DNA from: Flavobacteriales bacterium
Lineage (GTDB): Bacteria; Bacteroidota; Bacteroidia; Flavobacteriales_D; Sanyastnellaceae
DNA length: 12,339 nucleotides
Assembly: GCA_028825055.1 (NCBI GenBank)
Contig: JAPKAW010000039.1
Coordinates: 1 to 12,339, forward strand
Direction of reading: 5' to 3'
Under the pieces are notes generated by a model. It made no database searches. It was not told where the DNA came from and was given only the letters and a program-made list of their open reading frames with translations. This document shows, one piece after another, positions 1 to 7,352 of the stretch. The position numbers were made by a program, and so were the translations under genes. Numbering within the stretch: the first letter of the stretch is position 1; each line of letters begins with the position of its first letter.

Positions 1-17
1 CGAAGAAAAAATTGATC

Positions 18-626
18 ATGCGTTTGAATGCCCTTGCTGTTGCCCTGTTTATGTTACCAGTCATTGGGAGTGCTCAGTTCTCTCATTTAGAGGTAGAGTC
101 TGTCGACAATAATGGATCTATTTCCGGAAGTACGTACCGCGTCTATGCCGTCATGGAAAATGAAGGTGATGTCATTGATGCCATCTTTGGAGAGGCAGGA
201 AAGACGCTATACATCCGTTCAACAAAGCCGTTTTATCAGCATCCAAAAGGAGGGGAGTTGGCATCACAAGTACAGCGTTTCGATGTAGAAAATGATGCCA
301 CCTTGGCGTTTGATTCTTGGGTGACAATCGGCTTGGAAGACAACTACATGAATTCATTGACGGGCTTCCTCATGGATTTCACGGACTTTGAAAAGGGAAA
401 TGCCTTGGAAACGGACAATGGAGCTTGGTTTGTGACTCCAGACAAACGCCAGGCTCTCGCGCCAGCCGACAAGCGTATTCTCGTTGCGCAACTCACGTCG
501 ATTGGTCAAATTACGGGAATGATCAACATCCATGGTCGCACCAAAGCGACGTCAAATGATGATGGTACCATTGAGGGAGGTGAAATGATCCAAGCGGAAG
601 GTGTGACCTTCAGCTGCGGAGAGTAA
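18..626 (+). CDS. Small secreted protein, T9SS-cargo-like N-terminal domain
   Basis: A protein of about 202 residues starting at the ATG at 18; a TTG two codons upstream is less likely. The first 19 or so residues form a signal peptide (basic MRLN, hydrophobic core, then GSAQ), so the product should be exported to the periplasm or beyond. The mature part has the pattern STYRVYA, an acidic linker, FYQHPKGG and FDSWVTIG. I recognise this arrangement from N-terminal regions of secreted, often type IX-sorted, Bacteroidota proteins, where it usually precedes a longer protein. Here it ends at residue 202 in FSCGE with no sorting domain, so it is either a stand-alone version or a short paralogue. 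It converges on msrB with only 12 bp between the stop codons, and no convincing terminator is visible there. The promoter lies outside the window. No biochemical function can be assigned. Confidence 0.8.
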   Translation: MRLNALAVALFMLPVIGSAQFSHLEVESVDNNGSISGSTYRVYAVMENEGDVIDAIFGEAGKTLYIRSTKPFYQHPKGGELASQVQRFDVENDATLAFDSWVTIGLEDNYMNSLTGFLMDFTDFEKGNALETDNGAWFVTPDKRQALAPADKRILVAQLTSIGQITGMINIHGRTKATSNDDGTIEGGEMIQAEGVTFSCGE

Positions 627-638
627 CTGAGGCTTTGT

Positions 639-1157
639 TTACTGCTGTGCTCCTTTGGGAGAAGCTTCTTCGGAAGCAATAGAATCGTGCTCGAATTGTA
701 AGGAAACGCTGTTGATGCAATAGCGCAGGCCATCGGGTGCAGGCCCGTCATTGAATAGATGGCCCAAATGCCCGCCGCAGGATTGACACAACAACTCCGT
801 CCGAATCATTCCATGTTCGCGATCGACACGCGTTCGGATATTAGAGGAGTCCAAAGTCCCAAAAAAACTGGGCCAACCACTACCACTTTCATACTTCGTT
901 TGACTGCTAAAAAGTGGAGCACCGCATCCTGCGCACTGATAGACTCCCAGTTCATGGTGGTTCCAGAACTCACCCGTAAAGGGCGGTTCAGTGCCACATT
1001 GCCTGAGAATGCGGTATTGTTCCGGTGACAGCTCGGTGCTCCAATCGATGGAAGATGGTTGCGATTCATCCTTTTTTGTGTCCGACTGTGCTGATGTGCA
1101 ACCGGAAAAAAGAAGGGCGAAGCAAAAGCTGAATACCATAAGAGGAGTGTATTTCAT
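639..1157 (-). CDS. msrB: Peptide-methionine (R)-S-oxide reductase, lipoprotein
   Basis: MsrB reduces the R epimer of methionine sulfoxide in proteins back to methionine. The 172-residue product has a lipoprotein signal ending in lipobox LFSGC (Cys20), so it should be membrane-anchored outside the cytoplasm and repair oxidised envelope proteins. The SelR domain runs from about residue 38 to 157. It has GTEPPFTG near 55-62, two zinc CxxC pairs (YQCAGC, Cys75/78; LCQSC, Cys124/127), SGSGWPSF, HLGHLFNDGP and the catalytic cysteine in RYCINS (Cys147). Cys54 might be the resolving cysteine (inference). The ATG overlaps the uvrA stop as ATGA, so it is probably translated by coupling from the uvrA message. 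There is no separate promoter because its start lies in the uvrA coding end. Confidence 0.95.
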   Translation of the reverse strand: MKYTPLMVFSFCFALLFSGCTSAQSDTKKDESQPSSIDWSTELSPEQYRILRQCGTEPPFTGEFWNHHELGVYQCAGCGAPLFSSQTKYESGSGWPSFFGTLDSSNIRTRVDREHGMIRTELLCQSCGGHLGHLFNDGPAPDGLRYCINSVSLQFEHDSIASEEASPKGAQQ

Positions 1158-3982
1158 GAAATCAGTTTGGGGCGAAGATGTTTCGCGGTTTTGGAGTCCT
1201 TACAGTCCAGCAATGCCTGCGGTGTGCCTTGAAACACGCACGTGCCTCCTGCGTCACCTCCTCCGGGCCCCATGTCGATCAAATGGTCTGCATGGGCCAT
1301 GATGTCCAGATGGTGTTCAATGACAATGAGCGTATGTCCTTGGGCAAGTAAAGCGTGGAAGGTCGTCAATAGCTTCTGCACGTCATGGGCGTGCAAACCT
1401 GTTGTTGGTTCATCGAAAACAAACAGCGTGTGCACTTGCCTGTCTCCTCGCGAAAGGAAAGAGGCCAATTTGATGCGTTGTGCTTCACCACCACTGAGGG
1501 TGTTGCTACTCTGTCCCAAAGTGACATAACCAAGGCCGACGTCACACAAGGGTGTGAGCTTGGTGATGAGTCTTTTCTGTGCAGCAGGGACCTTCTTTGC
1601 CGTGGGGTCTGGAAGAAAAAACTCCATGGCATCATCAACGGTCATCGCCAGTACCTCCGAAATATTTTTCCCATTCCACTGGACTTCCAGTACCTCGTCT
1701 TTGAAGCGCTTTCCGTGGCAGGCATCGCATTGGAGTTTAAGATCGGCCATAAATTGCATACCGATGGTGACTTCACCTTCGCCTTCGCAGGTATCACAGC
1801 GTCCACCAGTGACATTGAAACTGAAATGGGCAGGTTTGTAACCACGTGCTTTCGCCGGGACTGAATCGGAGAACAAGCTTCGAATTTCATCGAACGCTTT
1901 GACATACGTCACCGGATTGCTCCGCGATGATTTTCCGATCGGGTTTTGATCAATGTATTCAAGCGCTCCAATGGACTCAACGTTGCCCTCGAGGGATCCA
2001 TATGCGCTTTTCAATCCCCCCAAGCCCTCCAGATGCTGGCGAATCAATGGAACCAAAACCCCATTGATTAAAGTGCTTTTTCCCGAGCCGCTGACTCCCG
2101 TTACGGCGGTAAGTGCGTGCAAGGGGAAGTTGACATCAACTCCTGTGACGTTGTGTAGATGAGCGTCACGCAAACCGATTTGCTCTTTGGAATGGGCAGT
2201 GCGCGTTGGAATGCTGACACGTTGGCGACCACTCAGGTAGGCCGCGGTCCACGAAGGGTGGTCGAGGCTTAGCGTGTCCAATTCGTGATGGCTCCCTGCG
2301 AAGACGACTCTTCCTCCATGTGTTCCTGCTTCAGGCCCCATATCGATCAAGTGGTCAGCAGCTTTCATGATGTCCTCATCATGCTCTACAACGACTACGG
2401 TATTGCCCAAGTCACGAAGCTTCTCTAAAATGGAAATCAGGCGTGCTGTGTCCTCTGGGTGAAGGCCAATGCTAGGCTCGTCCAGGATATACGTACTTCC
2501 CACAAGGCTGCTCCCCAAACAAGCGCTCAAGGCGATGCGTTGAGCCTCACCACCGCTCAAAGTTTTGCTGGAACGGTCAAGGGTCAAGTAACCCAATCCA
2601 ACATCGCACAGATAGGAGAGGCGTTGTTCAATTTCTTGAAGCAGTCGCTTGGCAATGGATCCATCATGTTCGGTCAATTCAAGGGTGCGTAAATGATTCA
2701 GAGCCTGCTCTGATGTCAAGCGCAATACATGAGTCAAATTAACACCGGCTACATGGACATGCTGGGATGCGATTCCAAGACGTGTCCCATGGCAATCGGA
2801 GCAGATGGTTCTACCGCGATAACGGCTCAACATCACGCGAAATTGAATTTTATAGCTCTTCTCCTCGAGGTAGGAGAAAAACGCATGCAATCCTTTGAAT
2901 CCAGGTCCCCCGTCCCACACAAGCTTTCGCTGCGCGTCAGAGAGCTTATTCCATGGAGTGTGTATGGGCAAGTCGACGTTGTTTGCATTCAAGCACAGTC
3001 TTTCTTTCCATTTTCCCAGACGCTCTCCCCGCCAACAGGCGACGGCATCTTCGAAGATGGACAGCCTGGGATCGGGAATCACACGTTCCGGGTCGATTCC
3101 AATCACATGACCAAAGCCTTCACACTTTTGACAAGCCCCGACCGGATTATTGAACGTAAACAAGTCCGGGGTAGGCTCGATAAATGTCATGCCATCGCGT
3201 TCGAATCGATCGGAAAAAGAGTGTTGCTCTATGACTCCATCTTCGACGGTCATAATCTTACATTCTCCTTCGCCCTCGAAAAAAGCGGTTTCAACGGAGT
3301 CCATGACCCGAGCCTGAAATTCTTCGTTTTCACGTTCGACGACAAGACGATCGATGAGGAGCATCCATGAGACGGGTGCGTTGGATAGGGTGCCCTCTTG
3401 CTGGTCTGAAGCAAGAATATCGGTGATGAGTTGTGGCTTTCCACTGGTGTCTATGACGCGACTGAATCCCTGTTGGGTTAGAATTTCCAATTGTTGTGCC
3501 CACGTGCGCCCTTCCTTGAGTGAAAGGGGGGAAACCACCATGAAGCGTGTGCCTGTGGTGAGCCGCAAGGTGAAGTCAAGGACATCACCGGGACGGTCTT
3601 TGCGAACCTCTTCACCCGAAATAGGAGAAATGGTGCGTCCGATCCGAGCATACAAGAGCCGCAAATGGTCATGGATTTCCGTGCGGGTCGCAACGGTCGA
3701 TCGCGGTCCTCCAGAGGATGACCGCTGTTCAATAGCAATAGCGGGGGAGATTCCGTCGATGGAGTCAACGTCAGGCTTGTCAAGTCGCCCCAAAAACTGA
3801 CGGGCATAGCTGCTGAGGCTTTCTACATAACGTCGTTGGCCTTCCGCATAAAGTGTGTCGAACGCGAGTGAGCTTTTTCCTGAACCCGACAATCCGGTAA
3901 TCACCGTCCATTTCCGCTTGGGGATGGTGACGGAAACGTTTTGCAGGTTGTGCACTTTGGCACCTTTGATCTGAATGTCCAT
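1154..3982 (-). CDS. uvrA: UvrA-family excinuclease ABC subunit A (paralogue type)
   Basis: A 942-residue UvrA-type twin ABC ATPase, the damage-recognition component of nucleotide excision repair, of normal family length. It shows Walker A GLSGSGKSS (30-38), signature LSGGEAQ (475-481), Walker B YILDEP (about 498-503), second Walker A GVSGSGKST (629-637), second signature LSGGEAQ (829-835) and Walker B LFVFDEP (about 853-859). The C-terminal zinc module is intact (Cys729/732, Cys752/755). In the N-terminal half, Cys284/287 (GACQKC) are present, but the partner CxxC that in E. coli UvrA sits about 25 residues earlier is replaced by FERDGMTF. Another CxxC is at 394/397. I have seen this form in secondary Bacteroidota UvrA paralogues, so it may not be the cell's main UvrA. 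The ATG at 3982 lies 18 nt after a TACCTTTG box. The gene is first in an operon with msrB. Confidence 0.95.
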   Translation of the reverse strand: MDIQIKGAKVHNLQNVSVTIPKRKWTVITGLSGSGKSSLAFDTLYAEGQRRYVESLSSYARQFLGRLDKPDVDSIDGISPAIAIEQRSSSGGPRSTVATRTEIHDHLRLLYARIGRTISPISGEEVRKDRPGDVLDFTLRLTTGTRFMVVSPLSLKEGRTWAQQLEILTQQGFSRVIDTSGKPQLITDILASDQQEGTLSNAPVSWMLLIDRLVVERENEEFQARVMDSVETAFFEGEGECKIMTVEDGVIEQHSFSDRFERDGMTFIEPTPDLFTFNNPVGACQKCEGFGHVIGIDPERVIPDPRLSIFEDAVACWRGERLGKWKERLCLNANNVDLPIHTPWNKLSDAQRKLVWDGGPGFKGLHAFFSYLEEKSYKIQFRVMLSRYRGRTICSDCHGTRLGIASQHVHVAGVNLTHVLRLTSEQALNHLRTLELTEHDGSIAKRLLQEIEQRLSYLCDVGLGYLTLDRSSKTLSGGEAQRIALSACLGSSLVGSTYILDEPSIGLHPEDTARLISILEKLRDLGNTVVVVEHDEDIMKAADHLIDMGPEAGTHGGRVVFAGSHHELDTLSLDHPSWTAAYLSGRQRVSIPTRTAHSKEQIGLRDAHLHNVTGVDVNFPLHALTAVTGVSGSGKSTLINGVLVPLIRQHLEGLGGLKSAYGSLEGNVESIGALEYIDQNPIGKSSRSNPVTYVKAFDEIRSLFSDSVPAKARGYKPAHFSFNVTGGRCDTCEGEGEVTIGMQFMADLKLQCDACHGKRFKDEVLEVQWNGKNISEVLAMTVDDAMEFFLPDPTAKKVPAAQKRLITKLTPLCDVGLGYVTLGQSSNTLSGGEAQRIKLASFLSRGDRQVHTLFVFDEPTTGLHAHDVQKLLTTFHALLAQGHTLIVIEHHLDIMAHADHLIDMGPGGGDAGGTCVFQGTPQALLDCKDSKTAKHLRPKLIS

Positions 3983-4000
3983 TCTCGTTTGTTAACACAT

Positions 4001-4031
4001 CAAAGGTACCTGTGGTTTCATTTCATTGAAA
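4001..4031 (-). promoter_or_regulatory. Bacteroidota-type promoter of uvrA-msrB
   Basis: On the minus strand TACCTTTG (4008 to 4001) matches the TAnnTTTG -7 consensus exactly. It is preceded, after a 19-nt spacer, by TTTC (4031 to 4028), one base off the TTTG -33 element. Transcription would begin roughly 5 nt downstream, leaving a leader of about 12-15 nt before the uvrA ATG at 3982. No Shine-Dalgarno sequence is visible in it. The spacer equals that of the tRNA promoter at 10103-10133, which supports the call. Confidence 0.65.
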
Positions 4032-4102
4032 TTTAGTTGTATATTCACAATACACGAATCAAAAGACACGCGATCGACACATTTTACGCTTCAAAGTAAG
4101 GC

Positions 4103-4122
4103 CCCAGAATTGACTGGGTTTT
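4103..4122 (+). promoter_or_regulatory. Small hairpin with T-run upstream of the sigma factor gene
   Basis: CCCAG (4103-4107) and CTGGG (4114-4118) form a 5-bp stem with loop AATTGA, followed by TTTTG. It sits 25 nt before the sigma factor ATG within the 164-bp uvrA/sigma spacer. It resembles a weak terminator and could be a leader attenuator if transcription starts upstream. The stem is short and may be chance. No perfect TAnnTTTG box is visible on the plus strand in this spacer. Confidence 0.3.
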
Positions 4123-4146
4123 GTATTATCCTTAATTGCGTGAATC

Positions 4147-4731
4147 ATGCGTGCATCACTGACGGACCGTCAATTGATCGATTTGTACCTCTCCGGTGAT
4201 GAGAGGGCATTTGAGTCCTTGTTGAACAGACATCAACAACAGATCTATTCTAAAATTTATTTCATTGTTCGAGATGCAGATCTTGCCAATGACTTGTTTC
4301 AAGACACCTTTATTAAAGTGGTCAATACTTTGCGCAGCGGCAAGTACAATGAGGAAGGCAAGTTTCTTCCTTGGGTGATGCGCATCGCGCACAACCTGTC
4401 CATTGACCATTTCCGCAGAAACAAAAAAATGCGCATGGTTCGCGCCACAGATGAATTCAATGTGTTCGATACCCTTCACAGCGATGATTTGCACGCGGAG
4501 GATGCATTGGTCCAAGATCAAATTTATCATGACGTGCGGCACTTGGTGCAGTTCTTACCCGAAGACCAGCAACGCGTAGTGGCCATGCGGATCGAACGGG
4601 ATTTAAGCTTCCAGGAGATTGCGGATGAAACAGGTGTTTCAATCAATACTGCTTTGGGACGTATGCGGTATGCACTCATCAACTTAAGGAAGCTGGTGGA
4701 TGACAATGGCGTTCAGCTTACAGCACGCTAG
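4147..4731 (+). CDS. RNA polymerase sigma factor, ECF-like sigma-70 family
   Basis: A 194-residue sigma factor that would direct RNA polymerase to a set of promoters. Region 2 spans about residues 22-92 and includes the core-binding helix (DLFQDTFIKV, 49-58) and the -10-recognition part FLPWVMRIAHN followed by DHFRR (to 91). An acidic linker is followed by region 4 (about 132-185), with LPEDQQRVVAMR and a helix-turn-helix in LSFQEIADETGVSINTALGR (153-172). The organisation matches a sigma factor widespread in Bacteroidota, where a short, poorly conserved gene usually follows, as here. There is no membrane anti-sigma gene beside it, so control by a classic transmembrane anti-sigma factor is not indicated. 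The ATG at 4147 places the conserved start (LTDRQLIDLYLSGDERAF) at once after it. Targets cannot be read from the sequence. Confidence 0.93.
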   Translation: MRASLTDRQLIDLYLSGDERAFESLLNRHQQQIYSKIYFIVRDADLANDLFQDTFIKVVNTLRSGKYNEEGKFLPWVMRIAHNLSIDHFRRNKKMRMVRATDEFNVFDTLHSDDLHAEDALVQDQIYHDVRHLVQFLPEDQQRVVAMRIERDLSFQEIADETGVSINTALGRMRYALINLRKLVDDNGVQLTAR

Positions 4732-4981
4732 ATGCGATAAACTCAATGTCAACACAATAGTCGAAAAGGATGAGCGTTTAGGGAAAGAATCAACTCTAAA
4801 ACAAGAGCCCATGGCACATGTTACCCTCAGCGATTTGACTTCTGATTGGTGTGATGACACGATGAAAGCAGGCAGCCTTATGCCACGTCCAAGTGCGGTG
4901 CGGAACATCCTAGCTTATTCAGCTGGAACCCGCATGATTTCAACCGAGCGATTAGGATCGGTTTGCACCTCACTGAATTGA
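4700..4981 (+). CDS. Small hypothetical protein overlapping the sigma factor gene
   Basis: Up to 93 residues from the ATG at 4700; ATGs at 4706 and 4811 are alternatives. The 4700 start overlaps the sigma gene by 32 nt and implies translational coupling. The product is soluble, with no signal peptide or membrane segment. The most structured part is the C-terminus, with PRPSAVRNILAYSAGT. I recall a similar NILAYS-like segment near the end of short proteins encoded just downstream of this type of sigma factor in Bacteroidota, which supports its being real. A role as a regulator or binding partner of the sigma factor is inference from position only. A bidirectional terminator follows about 16 nt after the stop. 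The exact start is uncertain and the N-terminal third looks unconserved. Confidence 0.6.
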   Translation: MTMAFSLQHARCDKLNVNTIVEKDERLGKESTLKQEPMAHVTLSDLTSDWCDDTMKAGSLMPRPSAVRNILAYSAGTRMISTERLGSVCTSLN

Positions 4982-4996
4982 AGAATCAAATAATCG

Positions 4997-5028
4997 AAAA
5001 AAGCCGCCCCACAAGGGTGGCTTTTTTT
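4997..5028. terminator. Bidirectional intrinsic terminator
   Basis: GCCGCCC (5003-5009) pairs with GGGTGGC (5015-5021, one G-T pair) around loop CACAA. The stem is flanked by six A (4997-5002) and seven T (5022-5028), so it works in both directions. It serves the sigma factor operon on the plus strand and the converging nuclease gene (stop at 5076) on the minus strand. Confidence 0.85.
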
Positions 5029-5075
5029 GTGCCTACATACCGGGTGTGTGCGACGGTGGAGTATTTCACAGATCG

Positions 5076-6425
5076 CTATTGGACAGGCGATACGATTTGA
5101 AATGTTGCTTCTCCTGCAGTGCGTTCTTTCATTGCGTGCTCAATGATGGCATCGGTGGTAGACGAGCCTTTCTTGAGCTCGATGAGGTGTTCGATCTCCT
5201 CGAAATGTGAAATGGATTGTTCTGTGAATCCCCATCCCTTCAAGCTTCCGTTTTCAATTAAAATGACGGCTTTCTCTTGGGGAGACCGACCATTTTCGAT
5301 GATGGCGAAATGCTCGCTTTTGGCACAACGGACAAGGATTTCCTGCAAAGCACGGTTGTGGAAATCGACAGATTGGGTGCGCTGCGTTTTAACGCCATCG
5401 GTTCCCAATCCCATCAGTTCAGGGTCTAATTGAAACTCTTGTGCGTTCGCGTGAAGCCACGATTTGGCGTCTTCAGCCCGAAAGAAACAACGGATGGCAT
5501 CGCGTGTGTGACGCTGCTGGCGCAAGGAAAGTCGCATGTATCCCAACCGATCGGTGTAAGGGACAATCGCTGTGCGCATTGGAATTGATTTTTGAGCGCG
5601 GTTGTGAATGGGCCAATTTTCTCGAATCAATTCGTCTTCTAACAGCCGAGCGATCAGTGTCGAACCGGTTGATTCCGCCTCAATTTTATAGGTATCGCGC
5701 AAAAAAGCTTGTCTCCTAGCACTGGCCATGCTTCCTCCAAAATGCGTCCGTACGCGGTGTTTGACTTTGTGAGACATTCCAATGTAGATGGGTGCGCCCG
5801 ATTTGTTTAAAAACCGATAGACACCCGGTCCGCTTGGAAGTTTTTCGAAATCATCGGATTGCACGTGCTGTGGTAACCAGGATTCACGTTGGTTGCGTTC
5901 GAGCATGCGGTCCACCGTTTTGGAAGCTTCAGGTAAAGCCATCATACGATGAAACAACTCCAATGTCGCGTCGCAATCCCCCATTGCGCGGTGACGCGCG
6001 TCGTTTCCGATATCCAAATCACGGCACAAGTTCCCAAGGCTGTAACTGCCATGACCTGGCAGCAGCTTGCGCGCCATGCGGACTGTGCACAGCTTCGGGC
6101 TTTTCCAGGTTTGTCCGAGAAACTCATAGTGGCCTCGAATGAAGGAATAGTCAAATCCAACATTGTGCGCTACAAAAACGACATCGCTCAACCACTCGCG
6201 CAGCTCGTCTGCGATTTGATGAAAGGGAGGGGCTTTGGCGACCATGTCGTCATCAATTCCGGTCAGGCGCGTGATGTGCAGGGGGATGGGTGCGCCCGGG
6301 TCTACCAGACTTTCCCAGCGCTCTAGTTCCTTTTTTCCATCGGTGATGATGATGGCGATTTCGGTGATGCCATGGCCTTTGGCGTGGGAACCGGTGGTTT
6401 CTATGTCGACAAGAGCAAAACGCAT
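5076..6425 (-). CDS. DEDDh 3'-5' exonuclease fused to GIY-YIG nuclease
   Basis: A 449-residue fusion. Residues 1-165 form a DnaQ/epsilon-type exonuclease with Exo I DIETTG (Asp7, Glu9), Exo II AHNVGFDYSF (Asp92) and Exo III HRAMGDCD (His145, Asp150), all intact. Residues 196-280 form a GIY-YIG domain: GVY (201-203), YIG (214-216), the basic RVRTHF region, and LLEDELIRENWPIHN carrying likely catalytic Glu263 and Asn275. This resembles the incision domain of UvrC and Cho. The last 170 residues have no clear motif. Such fusions are common in Bacteroidota and often labelled polymerase III epsilon, but the GIY-YIG half suggests a repair nuclease able to nick and then degrade DNA (inference). Start ATG at 6425 gives the canonical beginning MRFALVDIETTG. 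Being about 2.4 kb upstream of uvrA may be functional or accidental. Confidence 0.92.
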   Translation of the reverse strand: MRFALVDIETTGSHAKGHGITEIAIIITDGKKELERWESLVDPGAPIPLHITRLTGIDDDMVAKAPPFHQIADELREWLSDVVFVAHNVGFDYSFIRGHYEFLGQTWKSPKLCTVRMARKLLPGHGSYSLGNLCRDLDIGNDARHRAMGDCDATLELFHRMMALPEASKTVDRMLERNQRESWLPQHVQSDDFEKLPSGPGVYRFLNKSGAPIYIGMSHKVKHRVRTHFGGSMASARRQAFLRDTYKIEAESTGSTLIARLLEDELIRENWPIHNRAQKSIPMRTAIVPYTDRLGYMRLSLRQQRHTRDAIRCFFRAEDAKSWLHANAQEFQLDPELMGLGTDGVKTQRTQSVDFHNRALQEILVRCAKSEHFAIIENGRSPQEKAVILIENGSLKGWGFTEQSISHFEEIEHLIELKKGSSTTDAIIEHAMKERTAGEATFQIVSPVQ

Positions 6426-6447
6426 GGATGGTAAATCTCCACATTAT

Positions 6448-6480
6448 TTGACGCTTTTCGCCATTTTTTGAATGCGTCAA
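6448..6480. repeat. Inverted repeat in the divergent nuclease/cyclophilin spacer
   Basis: TTGACGC (6448-6454) and GCGTCAA (6474-6480) are exact 7-bp inverted arms separated by 19 bp. They lie in the 84-bp spacer between the divergent genes starting at 6425 (-) and 6510 (+), where a repressor could act on both. The arms could also place TTG motifs as -33-like elements on the two strands. The copy is single, so it may be coincidental. Confidence 0.35.
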
Positions 6481-6497
6481 TGAAAAAAACAGGGTTG

Positions 6498-6505
6498 TAG
6501 CTTTG
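6498..6505 (+). promoter_or_regulatory. TAnnTTTG -7 box directly before the cyclophilin start
   Basis: TAGCTTTG is a perfect Bacteroidota -7 element ending 4 nt before the ATG at 6510. The TAG within it is also the in-frame stop upstream of that ATG, so no earlier start is possible. The transcript would begin at or very near the start codon. A -33 element at the usual spacing is not evident; the nearest TTTG (6467-6470) is 27 nt upstream of the box. Confidence 0.5.
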
Positions 6506-6509
6506 CGGC

Positions 6510-7313
6510 ATGTACAGGAATCGAAGTCTCGCGCTGGTGACGGTAATCGGGTTGTTGGGGTGTTCTGAACCGCAACACGACGCTGAGGGAACTCAAGCGG
6601 ACCCTTTGGTGGTCGAACAGGCTTCTGTTGTTCCAGCGGTTGTCCCAGAGGCATTGGCAACAAAGCCAGAGACATATGCGAGTCTGACGAATGCCAATTG
6701 CGAGTCGTTTTTGATGGATTGGCATGATGACCACCGCGATCGCTTTGTTCGGATGACCACGGATTGGGGGGATATCGTGGTGGAGTTGTTTGATGATGTT
6801 CCCTTACACGCAGCAAACTTGCGTTACAAAGTTCACCGTGGGTATTACTCACCCACTGAGATGGTTCGAATTGTTCCTGAATTTGTGGTGCAAGGAGGCA
6901 ATTCAGAAGAAGAACTTGCGCAAGAATTGCGCTGGCTAATTGGCAAGCATACGCTGCCGTCTGAATTCCGAAAAAATCGACTGCATTATCGGGGAGCGTT
7001 GGCCATGGGCCGGACGTACCAGGGAAATCCTGACAAGCGTTCATCCTCTTATGACTTTTATTTGGTGGTCGGTAGGAAGGTGTCTTCTGTGGAGCTTGCT
7101 CAACTTGAAAACGAAAAAGGTCAGACCTACACGGCCGCTCAAAAGGCTCGCTACAAGAAGGAGGGTGGAGCACCCCACTTGGATGGTGAACACACGGTAT
7201 TCGGCCGCATGGTGGCGGGTTGGGATGTGCTCGATGCCTTGGCCGCGCTACCAACCGACAACAGCGATTGGCCCCTCAATCGTGTGGAGGTTCGGATGGA
7301 ATTGGAGCCTTGA
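6510..7313 (+). CDS. Cyclophilin-type peptidyl-prolyl isomerase, lipoprotein
   Basis: A 267-residue peptidyl-prolyl cis-trans isomerase that should assist folding of exported proteins. A short signal with lipobox GLLGC (Cys18) predicts lipid anchoring in the envelope. A Pro/Val/Glu-rich linker runs to about residue 60. The cyclophilin domain covers about 78-265: TDWGDIVVELF (84-94), the active-site strand VRIVPEFVVQGG with Arg120, Phe125 and Gln128, GALAMGR (162-168), SSYDFYLVVG (179-188), and LDGEHTVFGRMVAGWDVLDAL. A charged insertion of about 30 residues (191-220) before HLDGEH is typical of Bacteroidota cyclophilins. The catalytic Arg/Phe/Gln set is present, so it is probably active. It is followed after 39 bp by a gene for an outer-membrane protein, a plausible client or co-transcribed neighbour. 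Confidence 0.93.
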   Translation: MYRNRSLALVTVIGLLGCSEPQHDAEGTQADPLVVEQASVVPAVVPEALATKPETYASLTNANCESFLMDWHDDHRDRFVRMTTDWGDIVVELFDDVPLHAANLRYKVHRGYYSPTEMVRIVPEFVVQGGNSEEELAQELRWLIGKHTLPSEFRKNRLHYRGALAMGRTYQGNPDKRSSSYDFYLVVGRKVSSVELAQLENEKGQTYTAAQKARYKKEGGAPHLDGEHTVFGRMVAGWDVLDALAALPTDNSDWPLNRVEVRMELEP

Positions 7314-7338
7314 TTCCGCCAGTTCCTGCTTCCTGTCG

Positions 7339-7346
7339 TAAATTTG
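7339..7346 (+). promoter_or_regulatory. TAnnTTTG -7 box directly before the outer-membrane protein start
   Basis: TAAATTTG is a perfect -7 match, ending 6 nt before the ATG at 7353. The -33 region is weak (TTCC at 7314-7317, 21-nt spacer). It lies in the 39-bp gap after the cyclophilin gene, so the downstream gene may have its own near-leaderless transcript in addition to read-through. Confidence 0.45.
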
Positions 7347-7352
7347 AGCGAG

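Noticed and set aside
655..680. GAAGCTTC palindrome near the gene 1/msrB junction as a terminator
   Set aside because: It lies inside msrB coding sequence and has no T-run.
2729..3370. Plus-strand ORF of 213 codons
   Set aside because: It lies wholly inside uvrA on the opposite strand. uvrA has clear motifs throughout, whereas this frame has none.
4091..4099. Minus-strand TACTTTG as a second uvrA promoter
   Set aside because: It is one base short of TAnnTTTG and about 110 bp upstream, while a perfect box lies at 4001-4008.
6253..7254. Minus-strand ORF of 333 codons
   Set aside because: It overlaps both the exonuclease start and the cyclophilin gene, with a His/Pro/Arg-rich composition typical of an antisense shadow.
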